Shown piece after piece: positions 1-9,600 of a DNA stretch of 62,620 nt (its first letter is position 1; each line of letters begins with the position of its first letter). The notes beneath the pieces were generated by a model. It was not told the DNA's origin. It saw only the letters and a program-made list of their open reading frames with translations, and made no database searches. The position numbers and the translations under genes are program-made. The stretch spans positions 1 to 62,620 of the forward strand of contig CAMENZ010000009.1 of NCBI GenBank assembly GCA_945928865.1, read 5' to 3'. The DNA is from an uncultured Clostridia bacterium (GTDB lineage: Bacteria > Bacillota > Clostridia > Peptostreptococcales > Anaerovoracaceae).

Positions 1-83
1 TTTAACATTTTTTATGTTTTTTTAGAAGCTTTTTTCATCTTCTTTTTAAGTTCTTAACTGCTCTCGTTTTCGACAGCTTGCAT

Positions 84-112
84 ATATTATCATTTTTTAA
101 ACCCTATGTCAA
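84..112 (-). promoter_or_regulatory. Near-consensus sigma-A promoter firing off the left edge (possibly rRNA operon)
   Basis: On the minus strand a perfect -35 TTGACA (107-112) is followed after 17 bp by TAATAT (84-89). The upstream stretch (113-150) is a run of A-tracts like an UP element. No coding frame follows before the window edge, and the leader contains a short GC-richer hairpin. A promoter this strong in front of non-coding sequence suggests a stable RNA operon to the left. The promoter call is sound; the rRNA identity is inference. Confidence 0.7.
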
Positions 113-201
113 TAGGTTTTCAAAACTTTTTTTATACTTTTTTACATCTTTTTTATGGTGTATCCTGAAAGCATCTAAATACCTTATTTTCTTACTATAC
201 A

Positions 202-612
202 TTAAAGTATGTTTAAATTAACGGCTACATTATATATAAATATTTGTTGCCACTTTCTCCAAGTATTTATATGATACTCATCACTATAAGGCAAATCCTT
301 TACCAAATGGTCCCTAATTCCCATTCTATATATAATAGGTATTATTTTTAAAGCATCTTCTATAGCACCGATTCTGGCAGTCAGATTGCACAGAAGGGCT
401 GCCCTTTCTGCTGTGGCATCCTTTACACAAGTTCCTGCATCATATTCCACACTAAAATCCCTTCCGCTTATAGAATAGAACTTCGCCTTATAATAATCTA
501 ATTGTTCAACCAGCCTTTCCAAATCCTTAACAGCCCACACAGCTTGTCTCTGAACTGCCACAGGTAAAACATACCCCTTTAACCTTTTCTGTTGATATTC
601 ATAATCTTTCAT
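202..612 (-). CDS. Phage ArpU/RinA-like transcriptional regulator, orphan
   Basis: Encodes 136 aa without membrane segments or signal peptide. The opening motif MKDYEYQQKRLKGYVLP, a central charged helix and the C-terminal pattern Y-x-x-W-x-x-x-F-I-Y-x-V-A resemble small clostridial prophage proteins annotated as ArpU/RinA-type late regulators, from memory and without a search. No other phage gene is nearby, so it would be a remnant or a domesticated regulator. The start has a good RBS (AGGAGG, 619-627 region). A promoter-like element lies at 665-693. The gene reads toward the strong promoter at 84-112. The CDS is likely; the function is tentative. Confidence 0.6.
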   Translation of the reverse strand: MKDYEYQQKRLKGYVLPVAVQRQAVWAVKDLERLVEQLDYYKAKFYSISGRDFSVEYDAGTCVKDATAERAALLCNLTARIGAIEDALKIIPIIYRMGIRDHLVKDLPYSDEYHINTWRKWQQIFIYNVAVNLNIL

Positions 613-649
613 ATTTCTTGCCTCCTATTTAATTAGGAACACAAAATAA

Positions 650-703
650 AAACCTCTCACTTAATTATTACCATATTTTTACAGTAATGTCAATGAAAGG
701 TTT
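650..703 (-). terminator. Rho-independent terminator downstream of the MFS gene
   Basis: On the minus strand AAACCTTTCA pairs with TGAGAGGTTT (10 bp, one G-T pair), with a second inner stem ATTAC/GTAAT, followed by TTTTATTTT. It lies just past the MFS stop codon. It overlaps the promoter-like element of the next gene (665-693). Confidence 0.55.
665..693 (-). promoter_or_regulatory. Sigma-A promoter candidate for the ArpU-like gene
   Basis: TTGACA (688-693), 17-bp spacer, TAATAA (665-670) on the minus strand. It sits inside the terminator hairpin 650-703, so read-through and initiation may interfere with each other. Confidence 0.5.
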
Positions 704-721
704 CTTGATACATATTAATTT

Positions 722-1909
722 TTATCTGACAAAATCCACTCCGGCAGCCGCCTCTTTATGCAAGCTGTTCATCATATATACAACTAATCCTATTGTATTC
801 CACAGAGCAAAGAAAATATATACCTGTGCAGGTCCCCACTTGTCTAAAATAACTCCTCCTAACATATTACATCCTATGGCACTTAAATTATTGCCTAAGG
901 CATAATATACAGCAACGCCTATGCTAGCCATTCTAGGCTCTAAAATCTTTTCAAAATATTTTACTGTTTCTACTAGAATAATACCGTTCATAATACCTTG
1001 TAAAAAGAAACTGCCTAATAATATATATGCAGGCAAGGTTAATCCGTAAACTCCAAATCTAAATATGGCAATTATAACTCCGAAGAGCAAAAGTTTTTCT
1101 GTGGAGATTTTGCGATTTATAAAAGGAATCAGAAGCATAAATAAGCATTCACTTCCTGCCATTAAAAGAAAGGCAATACCAATTCCCTTAAGGCTTCCAC
1201 CTCCCTCCTTATACAAATAGCCAAAATAAGTATTATGCGCCATAGTTGTTCCTAAGGTAAAAAAGGCAAAAACTAACAGTTTTCTAAAAGTTCGGTTTTG
1301 GAAAAGCTCAATGTATCCCACCTTTCTTGCCTGAGGCTCTTTATTTTTAGTTGTCAAATGATTTTTTAGCTCAGCCTTTGACTTCATAATCAAACAAGCT
1401 AGAAGAAAAGTTACTCCATGCATATAAAATATCACTTCTAAGCCAAATTTTTCTGACATATAGCCTGCCACATAAACAGCAGCAGCATAGCCAATGGCAC
1501 CTATGGCTCTTATGGCAGGAAAATTTTCATTGTTTTCAATTACCATAGAATCACAAAGCCCATGAGATGGCCCTTGGAAAAAATAAAGCACACTATATAT
1601 AAAAGCATACAATATGAAGGTTTTAATCATGAGACTTGAAACTGCTGTCAAAGCAGCTAAAAGCATCATAATAATTATTACATTCTTTCTATTCTTAGAA
1701 TTAGAATATATCTTGCCCCAAAATATGCCTCCCAAAGCGGCAGCTCCGGTGCCAAGAGATGTAATAACACCTACCTGTGTTCCATTAAAACCAATATGAG
1801 CCAAATACATACCTATCAATGGGGCTATACAGCCCAGTGGGAAGTACATAAAAAAGTATAATAAATAACTCTTGCTTTTTTCAATTTTATTGTTAATTTT
1901 ATTTTCCAT
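722..1909 (-). CDS. MFS transporter, MFS_1-like (LacY/3-phenylpropionate-type) family
   Basis: A 395-aa integral membrane protein with about 12 hydrophobic segments in two six-helix halves, joined by a basic loop near residues 185-210. Glycine-rich helix 2 (GTQVGVITSLGTGAAALGG) and the W-G-x-I-Y motif fit the MFS_1-like group of proton-coupled importers. The substrate cannot be deduced. The ATG start has an AAGAGG ribosome site 6 nt upstream. It is a separate unit: an rqcP terminator lies upstream (2002-2042) and a hairpin downstream (650-703). Confidence 0.8.
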   Translation of the reverse strand: MENKINNKIEKSKSYLLYFFMYFPLGCIAPLIGMYLAHIGFNGTQVGVITSLGTGAAALGGIFWGKIYSNSKNRKNVIIIMMLLAALTAVSSLMIKTFILYAFIYSVLYFFQGPSHGLCDSMVIENNENFPAIRAIGAIGYAAAVYVAGYMSEKFGLEVIFYMHGVTFLLACLIMKSKAELKNHLTTKNKEPQARKVGYIELFQNRTFRKLLVFAFFTLGTTMAHNTYFGYLYKEGGGSLKGIGIAFLLMAGSECLFMLLIPFINRKISTEKLLLFGVIIAIFRFGVYGLTLPAYILLGSFFLQGIMNGIILVETVKYFEKILEPRMASIGVAVYYALGNNLSAIGCNMLGGVILDKWGPAQVYIFFALWNTIGLVVYMMNSLHKEAAAGVDFVR

Positions 1910-2001
1910 AAAAACCTCTTTATTGTAATATCTTATATGCTGCCTATTTTCAATAGAATATATCTTTAACTTAATTAGAAAAACATAAAACTAAATAATA
2001 T

Positions 2002-2042
2002 AGCAAAAGGGCTAAGCCCTATTAGGGTTTAGCCCTTTTGCT
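2002..2042 (-). terminator. Terminator overlapping the 3' end of rqcP
   Basis: A near-perfect inverted repeat: AGCAAAAGGGCTAA pairs with TTAGCCCTTTTGCT around the loop CCCTAATAGGG. The first arm contains the last codons and stop of rqcP (2029). An AT-rich tail follows. It closes the yabMNO-like transcription unit. Confidence 0.7.
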
Positions 2043-2280
2043 GAATTATTTCATACATTCCTGTTGCGGCTTCCTTTTTACAAGAGTCTATAATTTCTAA
2101 AACCTTAACTGATACAGAGCTGTTACCAAATTCTATATGAATAATATCATTCACATTAATTTCAGTGCCAGCCTTAGCAGGTTTCTCATTTACAAAGACA
2201 CGCCCCTGATCACAAGCTTCCTTCGCAACAGTACGCCTTTTTATCAATCTTGAATTTTTCAAAAATTTATCTACTCTCAT
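2029..2280 (-). CDS. rqcP: S4-domain RNA-binding protein RqcP/Hsp15-like
   Basis: An 83-aa protein made almost entirely of an S4 RNA-binding domain: [20 protein letters not shown], then G-R-V-x-V-N and a KAG turn. It matches B. subtilis YabO/RqcP in length and genomic position (next to mazG/yabN and the yabM flippase). RqcP stabilises P-site tRNA on obstructed 60S-like (50S) subunits during alanine tailing by RqcH. The role is transferred by homology and synteny. Its stop codon lies inside its own terminator stem. Confidence 0.85.
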   Translation of the reverse strand: MRVDKFLKNSRLIKRRTVAKEACDQGRVFVNEKPAKAGTEINVNDIIHIEFGNSSVSVKVLEIIDSCKKEAATGMYEIIQQKG

Positions 2281-2321
2281 AAATGCCTTTCATAAACCTA
2301 TAATGAGCTTAGGTCTAAAGA

Positions 2322-2350
2322 ATATGCAGCAGCCCTAGGCTGCTGCATAT
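2322..2350 (-). terminator. Hairpin terminator after hup
   Basis: A perfect 13-bp palindromic stem (ATATGCAGCAGCC / GGCTGCTGCATAT) lies directly downstream of hup and before rqcP. The trailing TTCTTT tract is short, so termination may be partial and allow read-through into rqcP. Confidence 0.6.
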
Positions 2351-2381
2351 AACAAATGGTTTTACCATTTATTAACTTTAA

Positions 2382-2660
2382 TTATTTGTTTACTGCATCC
2401 TTTAATGCCTTACCTGCTTTGAAAGTAGGAGCCTTAGATGCTGCAATTTTAATGATTTCTTCAGGCTTTCTTGGGTTTCTTCCCTGTCTAGCCTTTCTTT
2501 CCTTAGTTTCAAAAGTACCAAATCCGATTAACTGTACCTTTTCTCCCTTTACTAATGCTTCTTCTACACTCTTAACTACTGCGTTAAGTGCAGTTTCTGC
2601 GTCCTTCTTAGTGAATCCTGTTTTTTCTGCAATAGCAGTTACTAATTCAGCTTTGTTCAT
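2382..2660 (-). CDS. hup: HU-family DNA-binding protein
   Basis: A 92-aa basic protein with the complete HU fold: N-terminal [20 protein letters not shown] helices and the beta-arm signature [18 protein letters not shown] near residues 46-63, including the DNA-intercalating RNP tip. HU is a dimeric nucleoid protein that bends DNA. A strong AAGGAGG site precedes the ATG. Insertion of hup between mazG and rqcP is common in Firmicutes. A hairpin at 2322-2350 follows it, so it is probably expressed at higher level than its neighbours. Confidence 0.95.
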   Translation of the reverse strand: MNKAELVTAIAEKTGFTKKDAETALNAVVKSVEEALVKGEKVQLIGFGTFETKERKARQGRNPRKPEEIIKIAASKAPTFKAGKALKDAVNK

Positions 2661-2703
2661 TACATTTCCTCCTTCGCAATATAGCTAATATTTTTTTATG
2701 TCA

Positions 2704-3564
2704 CTATTTATTGGAAGCTTCTTCTTTTTTTGATAACTCCCATAAAGCGTCCATCTCATCTAAGCTCATGTCTTCTAAAGCCTTTCCGCAAGACAAGGCC
2801 TTTTCTTCTACATAAGCAAAGCGTCTTATGAACTTTTCTATAGTGTACTCTAATGCGGTTTCAGGGTCTGCCTTTAAGAAACGGGCGGCGTTTACACATG
2901 AAAATAATAAATCACCTAACTCTGCTTCTATTTCTTTCTGATTTAAAGGATTAGTATTATAAGCCTCTATAAGCTCTTCTCTCTCTTCCTTTATTTTATC
3001 AAAAGCACCTGAAACATCTGCCCAATCAAAACCCGACTCCGCTGCACGCTTTTGTACTTTATATGCTTTAGTTAAAGCCGGTAATGCTTTTGGGACTTCT
3101 TTCATTCTACAGGTAGTCGAAGTTCGACCCTTCTCCTGCACCTTGATATTTTCCCATTTTTCAAGGACTTTGTCAATAGATTTTATGCTTTTATTTGCAT
3201 TTTCTTCTAAAAAAACATGAGGATGCCGTCTAATCATCTTCTGACATTCCATATTAATCACTTCTGTAAGATTAAAGTCGCCTTCTTCCTCACCTAAATT
3301 ACTATGAAAAATCACCTGAAGCATTACATCTCCTAATTCCTCTTTTAGATTTTCCTTATCTTTATTATTTATAGCTTCTACTACCTCATAAGCCTCTTCA
3401 AGCATACCACTTCTCAGGCTTTCATGGGTTTGTTCCCTATCCCAAGGACACTCTTTTCTCAAAATACTGATAATACTTTCAAGTCTTTCCAAGGCGGATT
3501 TTGAATCCTTCCCCTCCGTATATAAGTGTTTATACTCATTCTTAGTATTAACTTCAATCTTCAC
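2704..3564 (-). CDS. mazG: Nucleoside triphosphate pyrophosphohydrolase MazG
   Basis: A 286-aa two-module MazG protein. The first module has CPWDREQTHESLR, EEAYEV and the metal-binding EELGDVMLQV, followed by RRHPHVF. A second MazG module follows (GFDWADV, EREELIEA, AELGDLLFS). It hydrolyses NTPs/dNTPs to monophosphates plus pyrophosphate, as housecleaning. B. subtilis YabN carries an additional N-terminal tetrapyrrole-methylase-like domain that is absent here: the MazG core starts around residue 25. It sits between the flippase gene and hup, as in the yabMNO order. Confidence 0.93.
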   Translation of the reverse strand: MKIEVNTKNEYKHLYTEGKDSKSALERLESIISILRKECPWDREQTHESLRSGMLEEAYEVVEAINNKDKENLKEELGDVMLQVIFHSNLGEEEGDFNLTEVINMECQKMIRRHPHVFLEENANKSIKSIDKVLEKWENIKVQEKGRTSTTCRMKEVPKALPALTKAYKVQKRAAESGFDWADVSGAFDKIKEEREELIEAYNTNPLNQKEIEAELGDLLFSCVNAARFLKADPETALEYTIEKFIRRFAYVEEKALSCGKALEDMSLDEMDALWELSKKEEASNK

Positions 3565-3595
3565 GATGCTTCCTTTCTTAAAATAGGACTTTAAA

Positions 3596-5227
3596 TTACT
3601 TTATTTTAATCTTAAGGTTCAATTTGTTATTTACCTTATCTATAATTTTTACCAGCTTATCCCCCTTAGGCATTCTACCTAATTCTTCTGTAGTAATAGT
3701 TTTGGTTACTAAAATTAAAACTGTATAGGAAATTCCACCTATAATAATTCCAATTAAAGTTGCCAAACTGTTACTATGGATAACTGCAAACACAATTTTA
3801 TATGACAGAAGTGCTAACACTCCCATAATTGCAGAATTGATAAAAGGTTTTACAAATATTTGCATATTGTCAAACTTAATTCCTGTATATTTCTTTATAT
3901 CTTTTAAATTCAAAATCGAAGCGATACCATAAGTGGCTATGGTTCCAATAGGTGCGCCATTTATGTTAATCAAAGGAATTCCTACCAAAATATATGTAAA
4001 GGCAACCTTTGCTATAGCCCCATAAGCTAAATTTTTTACAGGTAACATCTGCTTATCTATTCCCTGTAAAGCCCCTGTTAAAGTCTGCATGGTAGAGGAG
4101 AATATTACGCTTAAACTCATTACCATTAAGGTTGGGGCAGCATCCATAGCTTCCTGAAGTTGTCCGGGATAAAGCATCATAAGTATAGGTTTAGCCATAG
4201 CGAAAATACCTACTGCACAAGGAAAGCCTATAACCATGGAAGCTCTCATGGCAAACTGAATGTTTTGCCCTATTTCCTTATGATTTTTTAACTTATATCC
4301 TGCAGCTATGGCAGGAACTAAGCTCATAACAATAGCCTGAATCAATACCTGAGGCATACCTATTAAAGAGGTGCAATAACCTTCTAACCTTCCCCATAGT
4401 AGCTTAGATTCTGCATAACTCCAACCGGTATCCTGCAACCTTCTCATAACTATAGCCGCATCCGCTGTATTAACTAAGGGTAAAATACAAGCACCTATAG
4501 TAATAGGAATAGCTATTACTAAAATAGTCTTAACTATTTTAGATACGCTTTCTACCTCAGCTTTAGACTTATGTCTATTAATTTTTCTTTTAATATATTT
4601 ATAACTGAATATATATATGACAATTACCGTAGCTAAGCCTACCCCTGCTCCGAAAGTTCCGCCGAAAACTGCTCCTGCACTTACAGCTGTACTTCCTGTA
4701 TCTATTAAATAGTAAGCCAAGCCTAAACCAACTACTACTCTAAAAAACTGTTCTGTAAGCTGAGAAATAGCTGTAGGGTTCATATTTTGTCGCCCCTGGA
4801 AGTATCCTCTGTAAGCAGCCATAATAGGCACTATAAATAAAGAAGGTGCCACTGCTTCAAAAGCAAATCTGCTATCAGGTGCTTTTAAGGCACTTTCTAT
4901 CCAACCGGCTCCAAAATGAACAAGGGCAAAAGAAATAGCTCCTAAAGCCATCATGAGCCACACAGATACTTGGAAAACTCTATGAGCACCTCCATAGTTT
5001 TTTACTGCGATCCTCTCTGCCACCATTCTGGATATGGCAACAGGTATTCCCGATGTAGATAAAATTAAAAATAAAGTATATATAGGATATACTAAACTAT
5101 AATATGCTATACCTTCAGCTCCAACCCAGTTAGTTAGAGGAATTCTGAAAAATACGCCTATAATCTTAGTAACTATACCTGCAACCCCTAAAATTGCAGC
5201 ACCTTTTAAAAATTTATTATCTGACAT
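3596..5227 (-). CDS. MOP-superfamily polysaccharide flippase, SpoVB/YabM-like
   Basis: A 543-aa polytopic membrane protein with about 14 hydrophobic segments. The N-terminal stretch LKGAAILGVAGIVTKIIGVFFRIPL and the pattern G-x-x-x-Y-x-x-V-Y-P are typical of the SpoVB/MurJ-related lipid-linked oligosaccharide exporters. In B. subtilis the paralogue YabM (AmJ/SpoVB relatives) lies at the same place, upstream of yabN. It probably flips peptidoglycan or another envelope precursor. It cannot be assigned as the main lipid II flippase from sequence alone. Confidence 0.85.
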   Translation of the reverse strand: MSDNKFLKGAAILGVAGIVTKIIGVFFRIPLTNWVGAEGIAYYSLVYPIYTLFLILSTSGIPVAISRMVAERIAVKNYGGAHRVFQVSVWLMMALGAISFALVHFGAGWIESALKAPDSRFAFEAVAPSLFIVPIMAAYRGYFQGRQNMNPTAISQLTEQFFRVVVGLGLAYYLIDTGSTAVSAGAVFGGTFGAGVGLATVIVIYIFSYKYIKRKINRHKSKAEVESVSKIVKTILVIAIPITIGACILPLVNTADAAIVMRRLQDTGWSYAESKLLWGRLEGYCTSLIGMPQVLIQAIVMSLVPAIAAGYKLKNHKEIGQNIQFAMRASMVIGFPCAVGIFAMAKPILMMLYPGQLQEAMDAAPTLMVMSLSVIFSSTMQTLTGALQGIDKQMLPVKNLAYGAIAKVAFTYILVGIPLININGAPIGTIATYGIASILNLKDIKKYTGIKFDNMQIFVKPFINSAIMGVLALLSYKIVFAVIHSNSLATLIGIIIGGISYTVLILVTKTITTEELGRMPKGDKLVKIIDKVNNKLNLKIKIK

Positions 5228-5260
5228 ATATTAAATGTCCTTTCTTTCGCTACAAAATCT

Positions 5261-6547
5261 CTAAAGCATTGATAAAATCTTATCTGTACAAAGTTTCGCC
5301 TCTGCTTTAACCCTTTCAATATCCAAGGTTAAAAATTCCCCATCTTTATACACAACCTTACCATCTACCATAGTCATAACTACATCTCTTCCATCTGCCG
5401 AATACACTAAATTATTTAGAATATTATGAACAGGTATCATATGAGGTTTATCAATATCTAAAACAATTAAATCAGCTCTAAAGCCTTCCTTAACCAAACC
5501 TGTATCTTTTCTCCCCTGCCCTTTAGCTCCGTTTATTGTAGCCGCCTTTAAAGCCTCTAAAGGTGTAACTGCCGTAGGGTCATTAAAATACATTTTAGAA
5601 GCAACTGCAAAGGTTTTTATTTCTTCAAAAAAATTCAAACTATTATTAGAAGCTACGCTGTCTGTTCCAATAGCAACATTTATTCCTTTTGACAATAATT
5701 TAGGTACATTACAAACACCACTTGCCAGTTTCAAATTACTCATAGGATTAGATGCCACTGTAACCCCTTTTTCTTTGATCATATCAAAATCCGCATCCTC
5801 AACCCATACACAATGAGCCGCAGTTGTAGGCAAATCTAAAGCTCCTAAATCATAGAAATATTTTACAGGTGTCTTCCCATGTCTCAACTTACATTCTTCA
5901 TGTTCTGTCTTAGTTTCAGAAATATGTATATGCATATTAGCACCTACACTCTTTCCATAATCCGTTACGACAGAAACTGCTAAAGGATTAGAAGTATATT
6001 CTCCGTGTATGCTAACATCCATTTTTATTTTTTCATCTTCAATATTATGGTATATTTCAAAAGTCCTCTTCATTTCTATTACAGAGGGTAATTTATTAGG
6101 ATCCGATTCATCAAAATGTACTATCGCCCTAGACAAATTAGCCTTCATTTTTGAATCCAAAACTGCTCTAACCATATCATCTGTAAAATAATACATATCT
6201 GAAGTAGAAACTATACCAAAGCTCATAGATTCTGCCATGGAAAGCATAGTTCCCCAATATACCGCATTACTATCTAATTTATCTTCAAAGGGGAAAATCC
6301 TTTTAGTAAGCCAGTCTTGAAGAGCCATATTTTCTCCATATCCTCTCATTAAAGACATAGGTGAATGTCCGTGAGAATTATAGAAGGCAGCCATTAGCAA
6401 GCGACCCTTCCCTTCATATTTTGAACTATATGTTTTAGCAGGCATAGTATCTCCTATGTAATCAATTCTACCTTCAGAAACTCCTACAAACATATTTTCT
6501 CTTATATTAAAATCTTCATCTATAATAGTTATATTTTGAAAAAGCAT
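5261..6547 (-). CDS. Amidohydrolase, MTA/SAH deaminase (MtaD/SsnA) family
   Basis: A 428-aa metal-dependent deaminase of the TrzN/MtaD type. Metal ligands visible are H59-x-H61 in NSHGH (usually NTHTH), H in SIHGE, H in MHIHISET, AAHCVW, and the aspartate in IGTDS. The family deaminates methylthioadenosine, S-adenosylhomocysteine or guanine-like substrates. The Thr-to-Gly change between the two histidines is a minor variant. It is inserted in the housekeeping operon between mfd and the flippase, where B. subtilis has spoVT. Substrate not certain. Confidence 0.8.
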   Translation of the reverse strand: MLFQNITIIDEDFNIRENMFVGVSEGRIDYIGDTMPAKTYSSKYEGKGRLLMAAFYNSHGHSPMSLMRGYGENMALQDWLTKRIFPFEDKLDSNAVYWGTMLSMAESMSFGIVSTSDMYYFTDDMVRAVLDSKMKANLSRAIVHFDESDPNKLPSVIEMKRTFEIYHNIEDEKIKMDVSIHGEYTSNPLAVSVVTDYGKSVGANMHIHISETKTEHEECKLRHGKTPVKYFYDLGALDLPTTAAHCVWVEDADFDMIKEKGVTVASNPMSNLKLASGVCNVPKLLSKGINVAIGTDSVASNNSLNFFEEIKTFAVASKMYFNDPTAVTPLEALKAATINGAKGQGRKDTGLVKEGFRADLIVLDIDKPHMIPVHNILNNLVYSADGRDVVMTMVDGKVVYKDGEFLTLDIERVKAEAKLCTDKILSML

Positions 6548-6655
6548 GATTGCCTCCTTAAATTTCCTACGAGTTCCCGATTAACTTATAAAATAGAAAC
6601 TCATCATAACCCTCTTAGTATATCATAAAGTCAATAGTTTTCCAATATTTTAGGA

Positions 6656-9600
6656 CTAATTTATAGATGTGCTTAAAATTTCTAAAAGTTCTAAAGTGTC
6701 CTCTGCCATTTTTTGCTTAGTAGTGTCCAATCTTATAAAAGGTTTAATTCCTCCATGTAAAAATGTTCTGTTACCCATTTTTTCTGTCATATTAAAAATA
6801 GCCTTACCATTTATACTATTTTTCTCACTGAATTCTAAAACCAATTTCACCTTATCAGACGAGATATTTCCTCTAAAGCCTACTCTACTCTTTACAGAAG
6901 TCGGCAATCTTAAATCAGATTCTTTATTTTTATAAATTCTGTTTACACCTAAATTTTCAGCTAAATATCTTATATGAGCAATTTTTACTAAATTTATAGT
7001 AGCCTTAGGTACATCTCCAAACCTGTCTAAAAGTTCATCTATAATTTCATCTTCATCATCATAGGTTTGCACTGTAGCAATTTTCTGGTACATCTCAATC
7101 TTTAATGCTTCATTCTCAATATAGCTTGTCGGAATATAAGCAGAAACCGGTATTTCAATGGAAATATCCTCACTCTTTTCTGTAATCAATTCCCCTTGTA
7201 AAGCTCTAACTGCATTATCGACCATTTTACAATATAATTCATATCCAATATTGGCAATATGCCCCGATTGAGCTGTGCCTAAAAGATTTCCCGCCCCTCT
7301 TATTTCTAAATCTTTCATGGCTACTTTAAATCCGGAACCAAACTCGGTAAATTCCTTAATAGCCTTTAAACGCTTTTCCGCCTGTTCATTTAGCACCTTA
7401 TCTTTTTGATACATTAAATAAGCATACGCCATCTTATTAGATCTACCCACTCTACCTCTAAGCTGGTAAAGCTGAGAAAGACCATATCTATCAGAGTCCA
7501 TTATAACCATAGTATTAGCATTAGGTATATCTAATCCCGATTCTATTATGGTAGTTGCAACTAATACATTATTTTCTCCATTTATGAAATCCAACATAAC
7601 ATTTTCCAAAGTATGCTCATTCATCTGACCATGACCTACCACTACATTAGCTTCAGGCACTAAATTTTCTATTTTTTCAGCTATAGCCTGTATACCCTTT
7701 ACGCGATTATAAACTACATAAGCCTGTCCCCCACGATTTAACTCTCTCTCTATAACTTCTTTAAGAAGCTGGTCATCTTGTTCTAACACATAGGTCTGAA
7801 CAGGATATCGTTCCTCTGGCGGTTCTTCAATTAAACTCATATCCTTTATGCCGGTTAAAGACATATTCAAGGTTCTAGGTATAGGTGTAGCAGATAGAGT
7901 CAACACATCAACATTAGTTTTTAATTTCTTTATTTTTTCCTTGTCCTCTACACCAAACCTCTGTTCTTCATCTATTACTAATAGTCCTAAGTCTTTGAAA
8001 GCTATGTCCTTAGACAAAAGTCGATGAGTTCCTATGATAAGATCCACCTGCCCCTTACTCATTTTTTTAATTATATCTGCCTGTTGAGCCTGACTTCTAA
8101 ATCTGGAAAGCACCTCCACCTTAAAAGGAAACTGTTCAAATCTCTCTTTTAAAGAATAGAAATGCTGATTCGCTAAAATAGTTGTAGGCACTAAAAATGC
8201 AGCTTGTTTGCCATCAGCCAAACACTTAAATATAGCCCTGGCAGCCACCTCTGTTTTACCAAAGCCTACATCACCACATAAAAGTCTATCCATGGAGTAA
8301 GGTTTTTCCATATCTTCTTTTATCTCTTTTATGGCTTGAAGCTGATCTTCCGTTTCCTCATAAGGAAAGGCTCCCTCAAAATCCATCTGCCAAACCGTAT
8401 CCTCTCCAAACTGATGTCCGGCTTTCATAGTCCTCTTAGCATACAGTTCAATTAAGTCCTTAGCCATAACCGCTATATCTGCCTTTGCCTTTGCCTTAGT
8501 AAGCTTCCATTCACCACCGGAAAGTTTATTTAAACGCGGAAGTCCGCTATCCCCTCCTATAAACTTCTGGACCATATCCATCTGTTCTACAGGTACATAC
8601 AGCATATCATTGCCCGCATATTTTATCTTGATATAGTCCTTTTTTTCTCTTTCTATAGAAAGTTGTTCAATTCCTATAAATTTACCGACTCCATGATTTT
8701 CATGTACCACAAAATCTCCTTCTCTAATGTCAGAGAAGGATTTTATTTGTTGACCCTTAGCTTTACTTTTTTTCTTTCTGCCCTGTTTTTTTATAGCAAA
8801 AATATCACTCTCACATAACCACAGTTTCTTTTCCTGCGGAAAATCAATGCCCTGAGTTAAATTGCCCTCTGCAAACCCAACCTTACCCTCCAGACCAATT
8901 CTCTCAACAAATTCTTTTAGATTATTAAGTCTGTCAATTGAACTGCAAACTATGGTAATATCATAGTTTTTCTTTGCATAAGAAATAAGCTCACTCTCTA
9001 AAACATTTATCTTGCCTGCAAAATTGAGAGGTTGTCTGCTTTGCACATTATATATATTATCAAAGGTTTCTACCCCTATAACCCTCTTAGGAAGAGGAGT
9101 AAAAATAGTAACATCCGATTTCTTGAATACTTTTTTAAAATCTTCCGTTCCGGATAAACCTTCAAAATCTTTCTTTACTGCCTGTCCTCTTTCCAACATT
9201 ACTTGAAAATCAGCTTCTTGTTCACTTTCTTTTAAATTTAATACTTCATATATTCTATCAGGATCATCTATTAAAATATTTCCCTCTTTCATATAATCCC
9301 AAATATATTCTGTACTATCATAGAAATAATGTATGTAGTTTCCAAGTAATTGTACATTATGGAAATTTTCTATATATTCACATAATTCACCTAAGCTTGC
9401 CCTTAATCTGTCTGCTAATTCTTTATTTTCATTTTTCTCAGCCTTATGAATAGCTCTAGTATATTCTCTATGAATTTTTTCTATGGCAATTTTAAAAACT
9501 TCCTCTGAAGACACTAATTCTTCTGCCGGAAAAATTTCTACAAATTTAAGATTTTCTAAAGATCTCTGGCTTTCTATGTCAAAGGTTCTTATGGAATCAA

